A stretch of DNA of 64,000 nt from Streptomyces sp. NBC_00704 (GCF_036226605.1 NZ_CP109000.1:3220501-3284500); one strand, 5' to 3'; positions 26,169 to 34,860 are shown, numbered from the stretch's first letter. Notes: a model not told the origin generated them from the sequence alone. Program-made: numbers and translations.

Positions 26169-27641
26169 ATGCCCGTCACCCCGTCCCGGTTCCCGCGCCG
26201 CCTCCACCCGCGGCGCCCCGCGCCGCGCGCCCCCGCCCGACGCGGGCGGCCCCGCTGGGCCGTGCGGGCGGCGACCACGCTGTCCGTGGTGCTCCTCGCG
26301 GCCGCCGGCATCGGTCACTCGGTGATCAGCAGCCTCGACGCGGGCATCGCCCGGGTCGACCCCTTCAAGGACATGAAGAACCGTCCGCGCGCCGGTCACG
26401 GCATGAACGTGCTGCTGGTCGGCACCGACGGCCGCGACCGGATCACCCCGGAGGAACGCCGCCGGTACCGCCTGGGCGGAGCCCCCTGCCACTGCACCGA
26501 CACCATCATGATCGTGCACATCTCGGCGGACCGGGAGCGGGCGAGCGTGGTCAGCCTCCCGCGCGACTCCTACGCCCTGACGCCCCCGCACACCGACCAG
26601 GTGACGGGCAAGGAGCACGGCGGCCACCCCGTCAGGCTCAACGCGGCGTACGCGGAGGGCGGCCCGCAGCTCACCGTCCGCACGGTCGAGAACATGACGC
26701 ACGTGAAGATCGACCACTACCTGGAGGTCGACTTCACCAGCTTCATGAAGACGGTGGACGTCCTCGGCGGCGTGCCCATCTGCACGGCCCTGCCCCTGAA
26801 GGACGCATACACGGGCCTGGACCTGGCGCCGGGCCGGCACGTCCTCCAGGGCGGCGAGGCGCTGCAGTTCGTGCGCTCCCGGCACGCGGACGCCTCCTCC
26901 GACCTGGGCAGGATGAAGCGCCAGCAGCGGTTCATGGCGGCCCTGGTGGACCGGGCGACGTCCTCCGGGGTCCTGCTGAACCCGCTGCGGTTCCGCGACG
27001 TCACGCGGGCCGTGCTCGGCTCGGTGCGGGCGGACCGGGGCTTCGGCGCCGACGAACTGCTCGACCTCGGGCGCGCGATGCGCTCCTTCTCCCCCGCCTC
27101 CTCGGAGTTCGCCACCGTGCCCATCGGCCGGATGGGATACCTGGTGAAGGGGATCGGCTCGACGCTGAAGTGGGACCCGGTGAAGTCGGCCCGCCTGTTC
27201 GCGTCCCTGCGCGACGACGAGCCCCTCGCGGCGACGGCCCGCGCGAGCGGCAGCCGGGCCGTGCGGGTGCCGGTGGCTCCGCAGCAGATCCGGGTGCAGG
27301 TCGAGAACGGCACCCGCACGCCGGGCCTCGGACGGCGGGTGGACGCGGCGCTGGCGGCGGCGGGCTTTCGCGCGACCCGGCAGCCGGTCGCCGCGGCCGG
27401 CCCCGCCCTACGGCGCACGGTCGTCGCCTACGACCCCCGCTGGGACCGCTCCGCGAAGTCCCTGGCGGCCGCCCTGCCCGGCAGCGAGCTGCGCGCCGTC
27501 CCCGGCCTGGGGCCGACCCTGAAGGTGATCGCGGGCGCGGACTTCCGGCAGGTGCGCCGGGTGCGGGCGGCGGACGCGGAACAGGGCGGGTTCGGGGTCG
27601 TCCGGGGCGACGAGGTGGGGTGCGCCCAGGGGAGCCCGTGA
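26169..27641 (+). CDS. LytR-CpsA-Psr family protein 4 with LytR_C domain
   Basis: 490 residues from the ATG at 26169, with CGGAGG 8 nt upstream; an in-frame ATG at 26118 has no such site. A short Arg/Pro-rich cytoplasmic part precedes the helix at 33-53. The LCP domain has NVLLVGTDGRDR, CTDTIMIVHISADRE and SLPRDSYALTPP. A Cys-x-Cys (CHC) lies just before the metal-binding TD. LytR_C starts at IRVQVENGTRTPG (about 378). It is divergent from the GT2 gene and convergent with LCP5. Confidence 0.9.
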   Translation: MPVTPSRFPRRLHPRRPAPRAPARRGRPRWAVRAATTLSVVLLAAAGIGHSVISSLDAGIARVDPFKDMKNRPRAGHGMNVLLVGTDGRDRITPEERRRYRLGGAPCHCTDTIMIVHISADRERASVVSLPRDSYALTPPHTDQVTGKEHGGHPVRLNAAYAEGGPQLTVRTVENMTHVKIDHYLEVDFTSFMKTVDVLGGVPICTALPLKDAYTGLDLAPGRHVLQGGEALQFVRSRHADASSDLGRMKRQQRFMAALVDRATSSGVLLNPLRFRDVTRAVLGSVRADRGFGADELLDLGRAMRSFSPASSEFATVPIGRMGYLVKGIGSTLKWDPVKSARLFASLRDDEPLAATARASGSRAVRVPVAPQQIRVQVENGTRTPGLGRRVDAALAAAGFRATRQPVAAAGPALRRTVVAYDPRWDRSAKSLAAALPGSELRAVPGLGPTLKVIAGADFRQVRRVRAADAEQGGFGVVRGDEVGCAQGSP

Positions 27642-27704
27642 GGGGCGCGTGACGGGAGCGCGGGCGCCGGGGACCACCCGGCCCTTCGCTCCCTCGCAAC
27701 GCAG

Positions 27705-27734
27705 TCAGGGGCGCCCCCGAGGGGACGCCCCTGA
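27705..27734. terminator. Bidirectional hairpin between LCP4 and LCP5
   Basis: TCAGGGGCG (27705-27713) pairs with CGCCCCTGA (27726-27734), with inner complementary CCCC/GGGG. It is placed between two convergent stop codons. Confidence 0.7.
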
Positions 27735-27752
27735 ACTGTGCCCGCACCGGCC

Positions 27753-29033
27753 TCAGTTGCCGGAGACGGTGACCTTCTCGTCGTTGTTCAACTCGCTCAC
27801 CAGCTGCTTCACCTTCGCCTTGTCCCAGACGAGGTTGCCGCCGCTGGAACCGGAGATCGGCATGTTCAGCGAGGTGCCGTCGCCGCCGTTGACGCCCTTC
27901 ATCGCGAAGAACATGGACCCCAGGTCGTACAGCCCCATGTCCTTGTCGACGATGAGGGAGTCCAGGCCCGCGCTCATCGTCGGGTAGAGCTTGAAGGGGT
28001 TCAGGACCGTGCCGGGGGTCGCCACCTCGTGGGCGAGGGCCGCGAGGAACTTCTGCTGGTTCTTGGTGCGCTGGAGGTCGGACGCGGCGAACGCGTGCCG
28101 GGTCCGGACGAAGGCCAGCGCCTCCTCGCCGTTCAGCTTCTGCTTGCCCGCCTGGAAGTCGGCGCCCGAGTACTTGTCCTTGAAGGCCTTGTCGATGGTG
28201 ATCTCGACGCCGCCGACCGCGTCCACGATGCTCGCGAAGCCGGCGAAGCCGATCTCCACGTAGTGGTCGATGCGCAGGCCGGTGTTGAACTCGATCGTGC
28301 GCACCAGCAGCTCGGGACCGTCCGTGGCGTACGCGGCGTTCAGCTTGATGTGCCGGCCGGTGCCCTTGTACGTCTTGCCGGACTCGGAGCCGACGAACGA
28401 CGGCAGCTCGACGTCCGAGTCGCGCGGCAGCGAGACCAGGGTGTCGCCGCCCGACCCGACGTGCAGGATCATCATCGAGTCGGTGCGCTTGCCCTCGGCG
28501 GAGCCGGTGTGCAGCTTCTTCTTCTCCTCGGCGGACATGCCGTCACGGCTGTCGGAGCCGACGATCAGGTAGTTCGTGCCGTCGCCGCCCTCGGGCCGGT
28601 CGATCACCTTCGACAGGTCGACCTCGCGCCGGAGCTTGCCGTCGGCCCAGAAGTAGGTGGCGACGCTCGTCACGACGAGCACGGTGACCAGGCTGATCGC
28701 CGTCCACTTGATGCGGCGGCGCCAGTTCGGCGCGGGACGCGGGGCGCGCGAGCCGACGTCGCCGGGCCCGCCCGAGTCGCCGCCGCCCCCGTAGACCTCG
28801 CCCGTGTTGTAGCCGCTGTCGTATCCGGTCTGCCGGGCGTCGGTGTAGTCGCCGTATCCCTGGCCGTTGACGTACGACGGCTGCTGCGGGACGCCGGCGC
28901 CCTGCGGCGGCGCGGCCGGGCCGCGGCGGACCTGCCGCATGACGCGAGCGCTCTCGGGCTGCGCGCCGGCGCTGCCGCTGCCGTACCGGTTGCCGCGGTC
29001 CCTGTCGGACCATCCCTCGGGCCAATCGTTCAT
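27753..29033 (-). CDS. LytR-CpsA-Psr family protein 5 (no LytR_C domain)
   Basis: 426 residues starting MNDWPEGWSDRDRGNRYGSG. About 105 disordered cytoplasmic residues, Tyr/Gly/Gln-rich around 52-85, precede a helix at 109-129. The LCP domain has YLIVGSDSRDGM, KRTDSMMILHVG and SLPRDSDVELP, then FVRTRHAFAASDLQRTKNQQ. It ends shortly after the LCP core. The ATG at 29033 has no good Shine-Dalgarno, but upstream codons look non-coding. Confidence 0.88.
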   Translation of the reverse strand: MNDWPEGWSDRDRGNRYGSGSAGAQPESARVMRQVRRGPAAPPQGAGVPQQPSYVNGQGYGDYTDARQTGYDSGYNTGEVYGGGGDSGGPGDVGSRAPRPAPNWRRRIKWTAISLVTVLVVTSVATYFWADGKLRREVDLSKVIDRPEGGDGTNYLIVGSDSRDGMSAEEKKKLHTGSAEGKRTDSMMILHVGSGGDTLVSLPRDSDVELPSFVGSESGKTYKGTGRHIKLNAAYATDGPELLVRTIEFNTGLRIDHYVEIGFAGFASIVDAVGGVEITIDKAFKDKYSGADFQAGKQKLNGEEALAFVRTRHAFAASDLQRTKNQQKFLAALAHEVATPGTVLNPFKLYPTMSAGLDSLIVDKDMGLYDLGSMFFAMKGVNGGDGTSLNMPISGSSGGNLVWDKAKVKQLVSELNNDEKVTVSGN

Positions 29034-29153
29034 GCGGACCAGTGTGCAGGGCAGGGCACCGTGCCGTACAAGGGTCGTCGGAGAATCAGGGCCGCCCTGT
29101 TGCCAAGCTGACACAAAGTCCCGGCTTGTCCCCCTCGGCATAAGGTGGAGGAC

Positions 29154-29714
29154 ATGACAGACCAGGTCACCGCGGCGGACTCGGGCAGCACCCCGGACAT
29201 CCCGGGCAAGCCCACATCCGCGTCCCGCACCACCCTCAGCCACATCATGACCCACGCCGACACCAACCTGCTGGGGACGGTGCACGGCGGCGTGATCATG
29301 AAACTCGTCGACGACGCGGCGGGCGCGGTGGCCGGCCGGCACAGCGGCGGCCCCGCCGTCACCGCGTCCATGGACGAGATGGCGTTCCTCGAGCCGGTCC
29401 GCGTCGGCGACCTCGTCCATGTGAAGGCGCAGGTCAACTGGACCGGCCGGACCTCGATGGAGGTCGGGGTGCGGGTGCTGGCCGAGCGCTGGAACGAGTC
29501 CGCTCCCGCGACCCAGGTCGGCTCGGCCTACCTGGTCTTCGCCGCCGTCGACGCCGACGGCAAGCCGCGCGCCGTCCCGCCGGTCCTCCCGGAGACCGAG
29601 CGTGACGAACGCCGCTACCAGGAGGCCCAGATCCGCCGCACCCACCGCCTGGCCCGCCGCCGGGCGATCATGGAGCTGCGCGAACGCCGGGTGGCCGAGG
29701 GCTTCGAGGACTGA
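29154..29714 (+). CDS. Hotdog-fold acyl-CoA thioesterase
   Basis: 186 residues from the ATG at 29154 (an in-frame GTG lies at 29145). The hotdog core reads LSHIMTHADTNLLGTVHGGVIMKLVDDAAG; HGG and the following Asp are typical of YciA/BFIT-type thioesterases, which hydrolyse acyl-CoAs. DEMAFLEPVRVGDLVHVKAQ continues the fold. The C-terminal ~35 residues are an Arg-rich helix. GGTGGAG sits just before the ATG, while TAAGGT at 29141-29146 could act as -10 of a leaderless mRNA; the two readings cannot be separated here. Confidence 0.87.
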   Translation: MTDQVTAADSGSTPDIPGKPTSASRTTLSHIMTHADTNLLGTVHGGVIMKLVDDAAGAVAGRHSGGPAVTASMDEMAFLEPVRVGDLVHVKAQVNWTGRTSMEVGVRVLAERWNESAPATQVGSAYLVFAAVDADGKPRAVPPVLPETERDERRYQEAQIRRTHRLARRRAIMELRERRVAEGFED

Positions 29715-29875
29715 CCGCGGGCCCCCCGCGATCGCCGGGCCCGCGCCGACGGCCGGACCCGCGCCCGCGTCCCACCGACCGGGCGTCAGGCGGTCCGGGC
29801 GTCCGGCCCTCACGCTCCGGGCGTCCGGCCGTCAGGCGGTTCGACCGACCGGCCGGCCGCCGGGCCGACCGCCCG

Positions 29876-30346
29876 TCAGGGCGGCGCGAGCAGGGCCGCC
29901 AGCTTGCCGAGGGCCTCGCCCCAGCCCTCCTCGTGCAGTGCGCGCCGCCGCTCGGTGGCGAAGCCCTCCTGGGTCAGCACCAGCTCGGTCTCGTCGCCGG
30001 GCCGGGCGCGCAGGGTCAGCGTGACGACCGTCTCACGGTCCTCGGGGTCGGGTTCCTCCCAGCGGAAGGTGCAGCGCAGCAGCCGCGGGGGGTCGACGGC
30101 GAGGTACTCCCCGGCGAGGTGGAACTCCGGCCCTTCGGGCGGCCGCATCGTGATGCGGTAGGCGCCGCCGGGTTCCGGGTCACCGCGCGCGTCGGGGATC
30201 GTGAACCCGGCGGGTCCCCACCAGCGGGCCAGCTCCGCCGGGTCGGTCAGGGCCCGGAACACGGCCGGCGGCGCGGCGGGCAGCACCCGCCGAAGTCGCA
30301 GCACCGGCCCGTCGTAAGCGCGACATGGCGCACCTCCCGCCTCCAT
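29876..30346 (-). CDS. SRPBCC (AHSA1-like) domain protein
   Basis: 156 residues. The helix-grip core reads RVLPAAPPAVFRALTDPAELARWWGP, then GGAYRITMRPPEG and LLRCTFRWEEPDPEDRETVVTLTLR, ending with HEEGWGEALGKLAALL. This is the activator-of-Hsp90-homologue subfamily of START-like proteins, which bind hydrophobic ligands; function is not predictable. The start is uncertain: ATG 30346 gives the full domain, GTG 30304 gives 142 aa. It lies downstream of the fadE-type gene but is separated from it by a strong hairpin. Confidence 0.78.
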   Translation of the reverse strand: MEAGGAPCRAYDGPVLRLRRVLPAAPPAVFRALTDPAELARWWGPAGFTIPDARGDPEPGGAYRITMRPPEGPEFHLAGEYLAVDPPRLLRCTFRWEEPDPEDRETVVTLTLRARPGDETELVLTQEGFATERRRALHEEGWGEALGKLAALLAPP

Positions 30347-30377
30347 CGTGGACCGGCGCCGGCCCGGCCACCACACG

Positions 30378-30418
30378 CGCCTCGCCCCCCGTCCGGCGAG
30401 CGGACGAGGGGCGAGGCG
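30378..30418 (-). terminator. Terminator downstream of the acyl-CoA dehydrogenase
   Basis: An 11-bp perfect stem (CGCCTCGCCCC with GGGGCGAGGCG) encloses a second 5-bp stem GTCCG-gcgag-CGGAC, just beyond the acyl-CoA dehydrogenase stop. There is no U tract, as is usual in Streptomyces. Confidence 0.75.
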
Positions 30419-30456
30419 GGACCGAGGTGAGGGCGGGGAGCCCCCGCGGACGGGCC

Positions 30457-31614
30457 TTAGGGAAGGTTCCTCGCCATCACGATCCGCTGGACCTGGTTCG
30501 TGCCCTCGTAAATCTGCGTGATCTTGGCATCGCGCATCATGCGCTCGACCGGGTAGTCGCGGGTGTAGCCGTAGCCGCCGAGGAGCTGGACGGCGTCGGT
30601 GGTGACCTCCATGGCCACGTCCGAGGCGAAGCACTTGGCGGCCGCGCCCTGGAAGGTGAGGTCGGAGTCGAGGCGCTCGGACTTGGCCGCCGCCGCGTAG
30701 GTGAGCTGGCGCGCGGCCTCGATCTTCATGGCCATGTCGGCGAGCATGAACTGGATGCCCTGGAAGTCGGCGATCGGCTTGCCGAACTGCTTGCGCTCCT
30801 GGACGTAGCCCTTGGCGTAGTCGAAGGCGCCCTGGGCGACGCCGAGGGCCTGGGCCGCGATGGTGATGCGGGTGTGGTCCAGGGTCTTCATGGCGGTCGC
30901 GAAGCCCGTGCCCTCCTCGCCGATCATGCGGTCGGCCGGGATGCGGACGTTGTCGAAGTAGACCTCGCGGGTCGGGGAGCCCTTGATGCCCAGCTTCTTC
31001 TCCGGGGCGCCGAAGGAGACGCCCTCGTCGGACTTCTCGACGACGAACGCGGAGATTCCCTTGGAGCGCTTCGTGGGGTCGGTCACGGCCATGACCGTGT
31101 AGTAGTCGCTGACGCCGGCGTTGGTGATCCAGCGCTTCACGCCGTTGAGGATCCAGTGGTCGCCGTCGCGGACGGCCTTCGTCTTCATGCCGGCCGCGTC
31201 CGAGCCCGCGTCCGGCTCGGAGAGGGCGTACGAGAACATGGCGTCGCCCTTGGCGAGCGGCGACAGGTACTTCTTCTTCAGGTCCTCGGAGCCGGAGAGG
31301 ATCACCGGGAGCGAGCCCAGCTTGTTCACCGCGGGGATGAGGGAGGAGGACACGCAGACGCGGGCCACCTCCTCGATCACGATGACCGTCGCGAGGGCGT
31401 CGGCGCCGGCGCCGCCGTACTCCTCGGGGACGTGCACGGCGTGCAGGTCGCTCGCCACCAGCGCGTCCAGCGCCTCCTGGGGGAAGCGGGCCTCCTCGTC
31501 CACCGCGGCCGCGAACGGCGCGATCTTCGCCTCGGACAGTGAGCGGATGGCGTCGCGGAGCATGTCGTGCTCCTCGGACGGGCGGTACAGGTCGAAGTCA
31601 GCCGATCCGGCCAA
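30457..31614 (-). CDS. Acyl-CoA dehydrogenase
   Basis: 385 residues, the usual length of the family; it introduces the alpha-beta double bond in fatty acyl-CoA beta-oxidation using FAD. Motifs include FSYALSEPDAGSD (FAD/substrate site), KRWITNAGVSDYY, and the C-terminal IYEGTNQVQRIVMARNL containing the catalytic base Glu370. A TTG start at 31614 is chosen because GAGGA lies 4-5 nt upstream and the sequence AGSADFDLYRPSEEHDML is family-like. It is divergent from ugd across an unusually AT-rich spacer. Confidence 0.92.
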   Translation of the reverse strand: MAGSADFDLYRPSEEHDMLRDAIRSLSEAKIAPFAAAVDEEARFPQEALDALVASDLHAVHVPEEYGGAGADALATVIVIEEVARVCVSSSLIPAVNKLGSLPVILSGSEDLKKKYLSPLAKGDAMFSYALSEPDAGSDAAGMKTKAVRDGDHWILNGVKRWITNAGVSDYYTVMAVTDPTKRSKGISAFVVEKSDEGVSFGAPEKKLGIKGSPTREVYFDNVRIPADRMIGEEGTGFATAMKTLDHTRITIAAQALGVAQGAFDYAKGYVQERKQFGKPIADFQGIQFMLADMAMKIEAARQLTYAAAAKSERLDSDLTFQGAAAKCFASDVAMEVTTDAVQLLGGYGYTRDYPVERMMRDAKITQIYEGTNQVQRIVMARNLP

Positions 31615-31816
31615 GGTGTCCTCACACTCCAGAGACGCTGTGTTTACCGACGCTAATTACCGTTAAGTAACTCAAATTTTAATGGTCCCACCGATCCCCT
31701 CGGTACGTGAGTTTGGCGACAGGGGTCCCGCACCGGCGAACTGCCCGGTGGGGGGCGTCGACACGCCACGGCTATGCTCGGGCGCGCAGCGACGGCAACC
31801 CCCACCAGGAGCATTC

Positions 31817-33160
31817 ATGGCCCTCAAGATCACCGTGATCGGCACCGGCTATCTCGGCGCCACGCACGCCGCGGCCATGGCCGAGCTGGGCTTCGAGGTG
31901 CTCGCGCTCGACGTCGTCCGCGAGAAGATCGAGATGCTCGAACGCGGTGAGACGCCCATGTACGAGCCGGGGCTGGAGGAGCTGCTGCGCCGGCACGTCG
32001 CCGGTTTCGAGGGGTCGAGCGGGCGGTTGCGGTTCACCCAGGACTGGGCCGAGGTGGGGGCGTTCGGCGACGTCCACTTCGTCTGCGTCAACACACCCCA
32101 GAAGCACGGCGAGTACGCGTGCGACATGTCGTACGTCGAGTCCGCCCTCGCCTCCCTCGCCCCGCATCTGACGCGGCCCGCGCTGGTCGTCGGCAAGTCG
32201 ACGGTGCCGGTGGGCTCCGCGGACCGGCTGGCGCGCGTGATCGCCGGTCTCGCGCCGGCCGGCGAGGACGCCGAGCTGGCCTGGAACCCGGAGTTCCTGC
32301 GCGAGGGGTTCGCGGTGCAGGACACGCTGCACCCGGACCGGATCGTGGTCGGGGTGCGCAGCGAGCGGGCCGAGGCGCTGCTGCGTCAGGTGTACGAGAC
32401 GCCGGTCGGGGAGGGCACCCCGTTCGTGGTGACGGACTTTCCCACGGCGGAGCTGGTGAAGACGTCCGCCAACTCCTTCCTCGCGACCAAGATCTCGTTC
32501 ATCAACGCCATGGCGGAGGTGTGCGAGGCCGCCGACGGCGACGTGGCCAAGCTGGCCGAGGCGATCGGTTACGACGACCGGATCGGCAAGAAGTTCCTGC
32601 GTGCGGGGATCGGGTTCGGGGGCGGCTGTCTGCCGAAGGACATCCGCGCGTTCATGGCGCGGGCCGGTGAGCTGGGGGCCGACCAGGCGCTGACCTTCCT
32701 GCGCGAGATCGACTCGATCAACATGCGCCAGCGCGGACGGATGGTCGAGCTGGCGCGGCAGGAGCTGGGGGGCGGGTCCTTCCTGGGCAAGCGGATCGCC
32801 GTGCTGGGCGCCACCTTCAAGCCGGACTCGGACGACGTGCGCGACTCGCCGGCGCTGAACGTCGCCGGGCAGATCCATCTGCAGGGCGGCCAGGTCACCG
32901 TGTACGACCCGAAGGGGATGGAGAACGCGCGCCGGCTCTTCCCGACCCTGGGCTACGCCGGCTCGGCGCTGGACGCCGTCCGGGGCGCCGACGCGGTGCT
33001 GCATCTGACGGAGTGGCGGGAGTTCCGGGACCTGGATCCGGCGGCGCTCGGCGAGGTCGCGGCGACCCGGCTGATCCTGGACGGACGCAACGCGCTGGAT
33101 CCGCAGCTGTGGCGCAAGTCGGGCTGGACCTACCGGGCCATGGGCCGCCCGACGGCGTAG
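31817..33160 (+). CDS. ugd: UDP-glucose/GDP-mannose 6-dehydrogenase family protein
   Basis: 447 residues. The N-terminal NAD Rossmann domain (ITVIGTGYLGATHAAAMAEL) is followed by the central helix and the catalytic cysteine loop GFGGGCLPKD (Cys271); the C-terminal domain has VLGATFKPDSDDVRDSPAL. The enzyme oxidises UDP-glucose twice to UDP-glucuronate for surface polysaccharides; GDP-mannose cannot be excluded as substrate. ATG start with AGGAG 5 nt upstream. It is followed by a very strong hairpin, so it is probably monocistronic. Confidence 0.9.
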   Translation: MALKITVIGTGYLGATHAAAMAELGFEVLALDVVREKIEMLERGETPMYEPGLEELLRRHVAGFEGSSGRLRFTQDWAEVGAFGDVHFVCVNTPQKHGEYACDMSYVESALASLAPHLTRPALVVGKSTVPVGSADRLARVIAGLAPAGEDAELAWNPEFLREGFAVQDTLHPDRIVVGVRSERAEALLRQVYETPVGEGTPFVVTDFPTAELVKTSANSFLATKISFINAMAEVCEAADGDVAKLAEAIGYDDRIGKKFLRAGIGFGGGCLPKDIRAFMARAGELGADQALTFLREIDSINMRQRGRMVELARQELGGGSFLGKRIAVLGATFKPDSDDVRDSPALNVAGQIHLQGGQVTVYDPKGMENARRLFPTLGYAGSALDAVRGADAVLHLTEWREFRDLDPAALGEVAATRLILDGRNALDPQLWRKSGWTYRAMGRPTA

Positions 33161-33171
33161 CGGGCGAAGGC

Positions 33172-33212
33172 GACGCCGGTTCGGCCGAGGCTCAGTCGGC
33201 CGAACCGGCGTC
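33172..33212. terminator. 17-bp perfect hairpin after ugd
   Basis: GACGCCGGTTCGGCCGA (33172-33188) pairs perfectly with 33196-33212 around a 7-nt loop. It lies between the convergent ugd and CGNR genes and probably terminates both. Confidence 0.85.
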
Positions 33213-33347
33213 TTGCTGCATTCTGCACCACCGGGCGGCGGCCCGGCCGGTGAACCATCCCTGAACCGGCCCCGAACCACCCCGGAAACGACCCCTGACC
33301 CGACCCGGTCCCGCGACCCTGAACCGGCCCCTGTGCCGGTCGGCGGG

Positions 33348-33857
33348 CTACTTCGCCCGGTAGCGGCGCATCTTGGCGCGCGCACCGCACACCTGCATCG
33401 AGCACCAGCGGCCCCGGCCGGCCGGGCTGCGGTCGTAGTAGGCCCAGTGGCAGGTCGCCGCCTCGCAGGCCTTCAGCCGGGTCCAGGTGCCGTCGACCAG
33501 CGCCTGGGCGACGGCGGCCGCCGTGCGGGACAGCAGTGGGGCGCCGTCGGCGGGGCCGGGGGGCGCGAGGCGGGCGGAGCCGTCGTGTTCGTCGACGGCT
33601 ACCACGAGGGGCGCGGCCGCCAGCAGGTCGCCCAGCGGTGTCACCGCGCGGTGCGGCGGGTGCCCGGCGTGTGCCAGCAGGGCGGCTCTCAGGGATTCCC
33701 GCAGGGTGCGGGCCTGCTCCACCTCGTCCTCGGCCAGCCCGAACCGCTCGCGTCCCTGCGCGGTGTCCAGGGCGTCCGCGCCGGACGCGACGTCCAGCGT
33801 GTTGACCAGGGACTCCACCAGGGCGAGGGCTCCGGGGGCGGCCGATCTGTCGCTCAT
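33348..33857 (-). CDS. CGNR zinc-finger family transcriptional regulator
   Basis: 169 residues. The N-terminal ~120 residues are the ABATE-like part (LALVESLVNTLDVASG; TAAAVAQALVDGTWTRLKAC). The C-terminal finger has Cys131 and Cys136 (CEAATC) and Cys152 and Cys157 (CSMQVC), followed by basic ARAKMRRYRAK; the eponymous CGNR reads CGAR here. Such proteins are thought to bind DNA and a ligand. It is divergent from two VOC genes across a spacer full of GTTACC repeats, suggesting it regulates them and itself. Confidence 0.85.
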   Translation of the reverse strand: MSDRSAAPGALALVESLVNTLDVASGADALDTAQGRERFGLAEDEVEQARTLRESLRAALLAHAGHPPHRAVTPLGDLLAAAPLVVAVDEHDGSARLAPPGPADGAPLLSRTAAAVAQALVDGTWTRLKACEAATCHWAYYDRSPAGRGRWCSMQVCGARAKMRRYRAK

Positions 33858-33860
33858 GCC

Positions 33861-33960
33861 TGCGACGTTACCGCCAGAAGATGCTTGCGACGTTACCGCC
33901 AATGGGCCAGTATGCAGTAACCGTTACCGGTTACCCGGCTCTACAGGTAACCAGTAACGG
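33861..33960. promoter_or_regulatory. Operator-like array of GTTACC/GGTAAC repeats
   Basis: TGCGACGTTACCGCCA occurs twice (33861-33876 and 33886-33901, 25 bp apart). It is followed by GTAACC (33917-33922), GTTACC (33923-33928), GGTTACC (33929-33935), GGTAACC (33946-33952) and GTAAC (33954-33958), which form inverted pairs. The cluster fills the spacer between the CGNR regulator and the VOC genes. Confidence 0.65.
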
Positions 33961-33995
33961 GCTGGGAAGCCGATTCCGACTCCGTGGAGGAAGTC

Positions 33996-34355
33996 ATGGC
34001 ACTCGCCGAGCTGGGCCAGATCGTTCTGGACTGTCCCGACCCGCGCGCACTGGCCGGGTTCTACGCCGAGGTGCTGGGCGGCACCGTCGAGGGCGACGGG
34101 GACTGGGTGAACGTGAAGACGCCCGACGGCCGGTCGCTGGCCTTCCAGGCCGCCCCCGGTTTCGTCGCGCCCGAGTGGCCCGCGCCGGAGCGGTCGCAGC
34201 AGTTCCACCTCGACCTGACCGTCGCCGACCTGGACGCCGCCGAGCGGGGCGTGCTCGCGCTGGGCGCGAAGCCGCTGGACGCGCAGGACCACTCGCGCGG
34301 CTGGCGTGTGTACGCCGACCCCGCTGGGCACCCGTTCTGCCTGTGCCGCTGCTGA
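33996..34355 (+). CDS. VOC (glyoxalase/bleomycin-resistance) family protein 1
   Basis: 119 residues of the vicinal-oxygen-chelate fold: IVLDCPDPRALAGFYAEVLGG, then QQFHLDLTVADLDAAE (His of the first metal position) and VYADPAGHPFCLC (His near the end). It is usually a dimer that binds or modifies a small ligand; the substrate is unknown. The ATG at 33996 has GGAGGA upstream. It is followed 51 bp later by a close paralogue, so the pair arose by tandem duplication and is probably co-transcribed. Confidence 0.87.
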   Translation: MALAELGQIVLDCPDPRALAGFYAEVLGGTVEGDGDWVNVKTPDGRSLAFQAAPGFVAPEWPAPERSQQFHLDLTVADLDAAERGVLALGAKPLDAQDHSRGWRVYADPAGHPFCLCRC

Positions 34356-34406
34356 GACCGAGGCGGCGCACGGTCCACTGTCCCGCTCCCCGCCCAGGAG
34401 GGTCCC

Positions 34407-34811
34407 ATGCCGCCCGTCGCCCGCTTCCGCTCCGTCGTCCTCGACTGTCCTGATCCGCGCGCGCTCGCCGCGTTCTACGCGGCGGTCCTCGGCGGCACGC
34501 CCGAGGCCGAGGACGGGGCGGACGACTGGTTCGTGCTGTATGTGCCCGGCGGTCCCCGGATCGCGTTCCAGCAGGTGGAGGGGTACACCCCGCCCGAGTG
34601 GCCGCGCGCCGACCGCAACCCCCAGCAGTTCCACCTCGACCTGGACGGCGGCGCCACCTGGGAGGAGATGGACGAGGCCCACGCGCGCGTGCTGAAGCTG
34701 GGCGCGCGCCCGCTCGACCTGGAGGACCGGGAGAAGAAGGACTTCATGGTGTACGCCGACCCGGCCGGCCATCCCTTCTGCCTGTGCCGCGTGGAACAGG
34801 CCCCGGCCTGA
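34407..34811 (+). CDS. VOC family protein 2
   Basis: 134 residues, a clear paralogue of the preceding gene: VVLDCPDPRALAAFYAAVLGG, QQFHLDLDGGATWEEMDEAH and MVYADPAGHPFCLCR align directly. It differs by an insertion after the first beta-alpha unit (TPEAEDGADDWFVLY) and a longer C-terminus. ATG start with GGAGGG upstream. Putative metal-contacting His and Glu positions appear retained in both copies. Confidence 0.87.
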   Translation: MPPVARFRSVVLDCPDPRALAAFYAAVLGGTPEAEDGADDWFVLYVPGGPRIAFQQVEGYTPPEWPRADRNPQQFHLDLDGGATWEEMDEAHARVLKLGARPLDLEDREKKDFMVYADPAGHPFCLCRVEQAPA

Positions 34812-34860
34812 GCACGGGGCCGGCCCGCGGCCGGGGCGTCGGCGCGGGGCGTGGGCCGGC

